Part shown: in pieces, positions 14,310-18,607 of the stretch | Numbering within the stretch: the first letter of the stretch is position 1 | How the letters are laid out: the number at the start of each line of letters is the position of its first letter | Assembly (NCBI GenBank): GCA_913020705.1 | Contig: CAJWBY010000089.1 | Location: 1 to 18,607 of the forward strand | Length of the DNA: 18,607 nt | Direction of reading: 5' to 3' | Source of the DNA: an uncultured Colwellia sp. | GTDB taxonomy: Bacteria; Pseudomonadota; Gammaproteobacteria; Enterobacterales; Alteromonadaceae | Program-made: the position numbers and the translations under genes | Notes under the pieces: generated by a model | Told to the model about the DNA's origin: nothing | Seen by the model: the letters and a program-made list of their open reading frames with translations, nothing else | The model's database searches: none

Positions 14310-15560
14310 TTACTGTGGTAACAAAGACTCGCCTTGCCACAATTGCTCTATCGTTTCGCGAGCACGGATCAAATGATGTTCTTCGCCATCTACCATTACT
14401 TCGGCTGCTTTTGGACGACTATTGTAATTCGAACTCATTGTGAAACCATATGCACCTGATGAGCGAATAGCTAATAAGTCGCCTTCCATAATACTCAGTT
14501 CACGTGCTTTGCCAAGAAAATCACCGGTTTCGCATATAGGGCCGACAATATCGTACGTTTTCTTTTCAGCAGTTTCGGTTTTTTCTATTTCAATAATCGC
14601 TTGCCACGCTTGATATAATGAAGGACGAATTAAATCATTCATTGCAGCATCAACAATAGCAAAATGTCTATCTTGATTTGTTTTTAGTAATTCAACTTCT
14701 GTTACTAAAATGCCAGCATTGGCCATAATGGCACGGCCCGGCTCGTAAATCAGGGTTATATCTCGATCTGCCAATTTATCAGCAATCGCTTTTGCATATT
14801 CTTTCGGGTGTGGTGGCTTTTCGTCGTCATAACAAACGCCTAAACCTCCTCCTACATCGATATGAGATAACGTAATATTTCTTTCGGATAAACGGTCTAC
14901 AAGTGCCAATACCCGGTCTAGCGCATCTAAAAAAGGTTTTACTTCTGTTAGCTGCGAACCGATATGACAATCAATTCCCTGCACTGCAATATGTGATAAA
15001 CCACTTGCGTGCTGATACAACTCAAAAGCATCATCAATGCTAATACCGAATTTATTTTCTTTTAAACCCGTAGAAATATAAGGGTGTGTTCCCGCATCAA
15101 CGTCTGGGTTTACCCTTAAAGAAATTGGCGCGATCATATTCATACGTTTAGCGACCTGCTGAATACGCGTTAATTCAGCAGCCGACTCAACGTTAAAGCA
15201 GTAAATACCTTTCTCTAATGCAAAGGTGATTTCGTCTGACTTTTTACCTACACCAGAAAACACCACTTTACTGGCATCTCCTCCAGCTTCAAGTACACGT
15301 GCAAGCTCGCCTTTTGAAACAATATCAAAGCCACTACCTAATCTTGCCATTACATTTAAAACAGCAAGGTTACTATTGGCTTTTACCGCATAACACACTA
15401 AGTGTGGTTTATCGCCGGCAGCTTGGTCAAAGGCGTGCCAATGACGTTCAATAGTTGCACGAGAATAAACATATAAAGGTGTACCGTGCTGTTTAACAAG
15501 CTCTGTAACGGCTATGTCTTCGGCATAAAGTGAAGTGTTTTTGTAATTGAAAAAATCCAC
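14310..15560 (-). CDS. lysA: Diaminopimelate decarboxylase
   Basis: A 416-residue PLP enzyme of the alanine racemase-like fold III group that makes L-lysine from meso-diaminopimelate. K60 in CYAVKANSN is the PLP lysine. HIDVGGGLG (233-241) and EPGRA (273-277) bind the cofactor phosphate, and C343 in PICETGD comes from the partner subunit at the active site. The start is GTG at 15560, only two bases after the lptM stop. An AGGA inside the end of lptM serves as ribosome binding site, so translation is probably coupled. E. coli has lysA elsewhere; placement between lptM and dapF is also known in Shewanella and relatives. Confidence 0.97.
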   Translation of the reverse strand: MDFFNYKNTSLYAEDIAVTELVKQHGTPLYVYSRATIERHWHAFDQAAGDKPHLVCYAVKANSNLAVLNVMARLGSGFDIVSKGELARVLEAGGDASKVVFSGVGKKSDEITFALEKGIYCFNVESAAELTRIQQVAKRMNMIAPISLRVNPDVDAGTHPYISTGLKENKFGISIDDAFELYQHASGLSHIAVQGIDCHIGSQLTEVKPFLDALDRVLALVDRLSERNITLSHIDVGGGLGVCYDDEKPPHPKEYAKAIADKLADRDITLIYEPGRAIMANAGILVTEVELLKTNQDRHFAIVDAAMNDLIRPSLYQAWQAIIEIEKTETAEKKTYDIVGPICETGDFLGKARELSIMEGDLLAIRSSGAYGFTMSSNYNSRPKAAEVMVDGEEHHLIRARETIEQLWQGESLLPQ

Positions 15561-15562
15561 GA

Positions 15563-15754
15563 TTAATTTTCCTGCGATGGTTCTGCTGATGAGCTTTCTT
15601 TCTGCTCAGTTGGTGCTTGTGATTTTACTTCTACAGGTTTTTGCATTAGTGGACCTTTAATTCCACATCCACTTAAAAGCACTGATATAATAAAACACGC
15701 TAAAATAATTGAATTTTGTTTACGCATACTTGATTTATTCGATTTTTTTCTCAT
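15563..15754 (-). CDS. lptM: Small outer-membrane lipoprotein LptM (YifL)
   Basis: A 63-residue prolipoprotein. The lipobox is LLSG|C with lipidated C30, followed by GIKGPLM, the family signature (GCGLKGPL in E. coli). The tail is polar and rich in S, E and Q. In E. coli LptM stabilises the LptDE lipopolysaccharide translocon. Two ATG starts are possible. The one at 15754 gives a long basic n-region; the one at 15727 (residue 10) gives a more typical signal peptide, MRKQNSIILAC. Neither has a strong ribosome binding site, and I favour 15727 on length. It is the first gene of the leftward lptM-lysA-dapF block. Confidence 0.88.
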   Translation of the reverse strand: MRKKSNKSSMRKQNSIILACFIISVLLSGCGIKGPLMQKPVEVKSQAPTEQKESSSAEPSQEN

Positions 15755-15765
15755 GATAGACGTTT

Positions 15766-15771
15766 TATAAT
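15766..15771 (+). promoter_or_regulatory. Possible -10 box in the lptM-cyaY divergent region
   Basis: TATAAT lies in the 81 bases between the divergent lptM and cyaY genes. It overlaps TTATAA, which reads the same on both strands, so it could serve either direction. No good -35 box is visible at standard spacing on either side. Confidence 0.3.
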
Positions 15772-15835
15772 CTCATGACCAACAAATAGCTAGCAAAGAT
15801 GAATAAATTTCATTGCACTAGAAAAGGAAGCATTA

Positions 15836-16156
15836 ATGAACGATAGCCAATACAATTTACTCGCCGAAGAAATTATTCTTCAAATAGAAGAAGCCGTTGA
15901 AGATTGTGGTACCGACATTGATTATGAAGGTGTTGGTGGCATGCTTACACTTACCTTTAAAAATGGCAGTAAAGTCATCATTAATAAGCAAGCCCCTTTA
16001 CATGAAATATGGGTAGCAACTAAATTTAATGGCCATCATTTTCAATGTGAGAATAACCAATGGACAGACAAACGTGGCGGTGGTGAACTTTGGCAATTTT
16101 TATCAAAAGCTATCAGTATTCAAGCCGACACCGAAATAACCATCACAGCAGGATAA
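15836..16156 (+). CDS. cyaY: Iron-sulfur cluster assembly protein CyaY (bacterial frataxin)
   Basis: A 106-residue protein, exactly the normal length of bacterial frataxin. The first helix carries the acidic iron-binding ridge (E11, E12, E18, E19, E22, D23, D27, D29, E31). The beta-sheet holds the conserved NKQAPLHEIWVATK (50-63, W59). It binds iron and modulates IscS-dependent Fe-S cluster assembly in the cytoplasm. A strong ribosome binding site, AAGGAAG (15824-15830), fixes the start. hemC follows after five bases, so cyaY probably heads the hem operon. In E. coli and Shewanella the cyaA gene lies between hemC and cyaY. Confidence 0.97.
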   Translation: MNDSQYNLLAEEIILQIEEAVEDCGTDIDYEGVGGMLTLTFKNGSKVIINKQAPLHEIWVATKFNGHHFQCENNQWTDKRGGGELWQFLSKAISIQADTEITITAG

Positions 16157-16161
16157 TTTGA

Positions 16162-17097
16162 ATGACCACAGCAACTGTACGCATTGCCACACGTAAAAGC
16201 GCTCTCGCTTTATGGCAAGCCGAATATGTAAAAGCACAATTAGAGCATTTTCACCCAGGGATTAATGTTGTACTTGTACCGATGACAACTAAAGGCGACA
16301 TTATTTTAGATACGCCATTAGCTAAAGTCGGTGGCAAAGGACTCTTTGTTAAAGAACTTGAAGTCGCTATGTTAGAAGATCGCGCTGACATCGCTGTTCA
16401 TTCAATGAAAGATGTTCCAGTAGCGTTTCCGGAAGGCTTAGGCTTAGAGGTTATTTGCCCTCGTGAAGATCCACGTGATGCATTTGTATCGAATACGATA
16501 AAAAGCTTAGCCGAACTCCCTCAAGGTGCAGTTGTAGGTACTTCAAGTTTACGCCGACAATGTCAAATTAAGGCTCTTCGTCCAGATTTAGACATTCGCG
16601 ATCTGCGCGGTAACGTCAATACTCGGTTGAAAAAATTAGATAATGGCGAATATGATGCGATTATTCTTGCTGCGGCAGGTTTAATACGTTTAGAGATGCC
16701 AGAACGCATTCAAGAATTTATTGAACCTGAAGTTATGCTTCCAGCAAACGGACAAGGCGCTGTTGGTATTGAATGTAGAACAACCGACGAAGCACTTAAA
16801 GCTTTGCTCGCACCATTGGGTTGTGAAACAACGCGTATTCGTGTTTTAGCAGAACGTGCAATGAATCGTGCTTTAGAAGGTGGCTGTCAGGTACCTATTG
16901 GTAGTTATGCTGTTATTCAAAAAAATGGCGAAATATTTTTACGCGGTTTGGTCGGTGCAACTGATGGCAGTGAAATATTAACCAGTGAAATTATAGGCTC
17001 TATTGATGAAGCTGAGCAGTTAGGTAATGTACTTGCTGATCAATTACTTGAAAAAGGCGCTGATAAAATATTGCGTCAGGTATATGCTGACCAGTAA
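16162..17097 (+). CDS. hemC: Porphobilinogen deaminase (hydroxymethylbilane synthase)
   Basis: A 311-residue cytoplasmic enzyme (E. coli: 313). It joins four porphobilinogen units into hydroxymethylbilane. Visible: [14 protein letters not shown] (7-20), the catalytic Asp in HSMKDVP (D84), [10 protein letters not shown] (127-136), [10 protein letters not shown] (147-156), and C242 in [10 protein letters not shown], the residue that carries the dipyrromethane cofactor. AGGA lies upstream of the ATG, inside the end of cyaY. Its 3' end overlaps hemD by 14 bases. Confidence 0.98.
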   Translation: MTTATVRIATRKSALALWQAEYVKAQLEHFHPGINVVLVPMTTKGDIILDTPLAKVGGKGLFVKELEVAMLEDRADIAVHSMKDVPVAFPEGLGLEVICPREDPRDAFVSNTIKSLAELPQGAVVGTSSLRRQCQIKALRPDLDIRDLRGNVNTRLKKLDNGEYDAIILAAAGLIRLEMPERIQEFIEPEVMLPANGQGAVGIECRTTDEALKALLAPLGCETTRIRVLAERAMNRALEGGCQVPIGSYAVIQKNGEIFLRGLVGATDGSEILTSEIIGSIDEAEQLGNVLADQLLEKGADKILRQVYADQ

Positions 17098-17842
17098 GAC
17101 ACATGTTTTAATTACACGTCCTGATAAAACAGGGCGTGTTTTAGCACAACAGTTAAAAAGTATCGGCATTAGCGCTTGGTGCCAGCCTTTATTTGATTAT
17201 CAACCTTTGTCTGATGAAAAATTCACTCGAAAACTCATTGAAAAATATCCGTTAGCGGTCGTCATTTTTGTTAGCGTCGCCGCTGTAGAATTTTCTCATC
17301 ATACGCTTGATTTATCTTGTTGGCAGCAAAAAACTATTATCGCTGTTGGCAGTGCAACGAAAGCCGCTTTAAACCGTTCAGGGGTTAATGCTATCTATCC
17401 TGAAGTTCATACGAGTGAAGGTTTGTTAACACTTAATGCGCTAGACGAACGTAAGATAATTGACCAAGATATCATTATCGTGCGTGGTGATGGCGGGAGA
17501 GAACACCTTGCCGAACAACTCAGTAAACGTGGTGCAAATGTTCACTATTTAGAAAGTTATCAAAAAGTTTGGCTACCTTTAACACAAAATCCTGTTCAGG
17601 AATGGAAAAATAAGCAGATAAATTGTATTGTGGTAACCAGTAATGCGTTGTTAGAAAGCATAATACGCTTAATAAACACTGCTGACAGTGACTGGAAAAA
17701 TACTTGTTTATGGATTGTGGCGAGTGAGCGAATTGCAAGACGAGCAAAACAACTAGGCTTACTCAATATCGTTAATGCTAATGGTGCTAATGACCGAGCC
17801 ATTATGAGTGCAATTAATAACCATGGAAAAGATAATGACTGA
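17084..17842 (+). CDS. hemD: Uroporphyrinogen-III synthase
   Basis: A 252-residue protein of the HemD family, which closes and inverts ring D to give uroporphyrinogen III. The sequence is poorly conserved in this family; recognisable parts are [17 protein letters not shown] at the start, [35 protein letters not shown] ([13 protein letters not shown]) and [11 protein letters not shown]. The start is ATG at 17084 with an AGG eight bases upstream; an earlier in-frame ATG at 17027 would add 19 residues that do not fit the family and would deepen the overlap with hemC. The order hemC-hemD-hemX supports the call. Confidence 0.94.
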   Translation: MLTSKTHVLITRPDKTGRVLAQQLKSIGISAWCQPLFDYQPLSDEKFTRKLIEKYPLAVVIFVSVAAVEFSHHTLDLSCWQQKTIIAVGSATKAALNRSGVNAIYPEVHTSEGLLTLNALDERKIIDQDIIIVRGDGGREHLAEQLSKRGANVHYLESYQKVWLPLTQNPVQEWKNKQINCIVVTSNALLESIIRLINTADSDWKNTCLWIVASERIARRAKQLGLLNIVNANGANDRAIMSAINNHGKDND

Positions 17843-18607
17843 TAAAAAGCAAGACGATCCACAAAATTCAGAATCTGAAGATAGAACAACTGAAGCAAAG
17901 TCAGAGCAAGGTTTTTCCACCTCAATTTCACTCACACCTGCTCCTGAGAAATCTCCAAGTGATGAAAAAAAACAGCCCGTAACTAACAAATCTAAAGCGT
18001 CAGCCAACGAGAAAACATCAACAATGAAATCCTCTGAAAAAGTGCCTACTCCATTAAAAAATACTGATACAACCAATAAAAGTAGTGCAAGACAACAAAA
18101 GCTGTCTAAAACTGCCGTGCTTTCTTTGATAATAGCATTAGCAGCAAGTGCTGGCGTTGGTGGTTTATATTATTGGAATATGCAACAACAAGCCGTTATA
18201 AAGCAAGATGTGTTGCAACAGACACAGCAAAGCTTAACCAGTAGTGACCAAAAAACACAAAAAAGTTTAGCCAATATTGAGCAGAGAATTAAACAATTAA
18301 TCGCTCAGCAACAAACAGCATTTTCCGATCGCTTAGCCAACGATATCGAAAAAATCAGAATTGATAGCCAAGTTAAAATTACTCAACTTGAAAAAACCGT
18401 TGAGCGATTATCACAAAATCAACCAAGTGATTGGTTATTACACGAAGCAGAATACTTGATACGTATTGCTACTCGCACGATGTGGTTAGAGCAAGATACG
18501 GGCGCAGCAATAGGTTTGTTGCAAGATGCTGATATGCGTTTGAAAGAACTAGATGATCCTGAGTTTCTGCCTATTCGTCAATTAATTCGTGAAGACATTG
18601 AACAATT
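17835..18607 (+). CDS. hemX: HemX-like membrane protein, 3' part outside the window
   Basis: 257 codons are visible and the frame stays open to the window edge. The N-terminal 90 residues are polar and rich in S, T, K and E. A single transmembrane helix spans about 93-114 (AVLSLIIALAASAGVGGLYYW), followed by a Q-rich coiled coil and the family core DWLLHEAEYLIRIATRTMWLE. HemX proteins were once annotated as uroporphyrinogen methyltransferases but lack that domain; a role in haem enzyme organisation is inferred from operon position. The start is ATG at 17835, overlapping hemD by eight bases with GGAAAAG upstream. An in-frame ATG at 17823 is possible but has no ribosome binding site. Confidence 0.93.
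   Translation, partial: MTDKKQDDPQNSESEDRTTEAKSEQGFSTSISLTPAPEKSPSDEKKQPVTNKSKASANEKTSTMKSSEKVPTPLKNTDTTNKSSARQQKLSKTAVLSLIIALAASAGVGGLYYWNMQQQAVIKQDVLQQTQQSLTSSDQKTQKSLANIEQRIKQLIAQQQTAFSDRLANDIEKIRIDSQVKITQLEKTVERLSQNQPSDWLLHEAEYLIRIATRTMWLEQDTGAAIGLLQDADMRLKELDDPEFLPIRQLIREDIEQ

Noticed and set aside
17027..17083. Extended N-terminus of HemD
   Set aside because: The extra 19 residues do not resemble the family start, and the ATG at 17084 has a better-placed AGG.
17596..18076. Two overlapping minus-strand open frames opposite hemD and hemX
   Set aside because: The sense genes are conserved and well spaced; the antisense frames have biased composition and no ribosome binding site or family likeness.

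Overview
The window looks like chromosomal DNA of an AT-rich marine gammaproteobacterium of the Alteromonadales, most like Colwelliaceae (Colwellia/Thalassotalea). This rests on protein similarity recognised by eye and on gene order shared with Shewanella, Vibrio and E. coli; no database search was possible. All genes are bacterial and mostly housekeeping. I see no rRNA, tRNA, CRISPR array, insertion sequence or phage gene.

Left part (1-2893). A leftward gene, cut by the window edge, encodes an exported TPR-like protein. Divergent from it is a good promoter followed at once by a cyclic-di-GMP class I (GEMM-I) riboswitch and a possible terminator. These form the leader of a rightward gene for a GGDEF protein. 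That protein keeps the GGDEF signature but lacks the RxxD inhibitory site, the first metal-binding Asp and the usual C-terminal helix. A small, probably highly expressed c-type cytochrome follows and ends at a strong bidirectional terminator.

Middle (2896-9632). recQ (leftward), a YigI-type acyl-CoA thioesterase and rarD (rightward) reproduce a neighbourhood known from E. coli. Between rarD and uvrD lies a c-di-GMP signalling pair read leftward: a REC-REC-GGDEF response regulator, then an unusual histidine kinase with a periplasmic YfiR-like domain and a long coiled coil.

Right part (9696-18607). A leftward block of lptM, lysA, dapF, a DUF484 gene, a YigB-type HAD phosphatase and uvrD makes a lipoprotein, the last steps of lysine/diaminopimelate synthesis and DNA repair. 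Divergent from it are cyaY (frataxin), hemC, hemD and the start of hemX, which link iron handling to tetrapyrrole synthesis. The order matches the classic enterobacterial cluster except that xerC (between DUF484 and yigB) and cyaA (between hemC and cyaY) are missing.

The most interesting theme is c-di-GMP signalling: a c-di-GMP riboswitch in front of a partly degenerate GGDEF gene, and a YfiR-kinase/REC-REC-cyclase pair in a slot that E. coli fills with other genes. Several starts are not ATG: recQ and the DUF484 gene use TTG, and lysA uses GTG.
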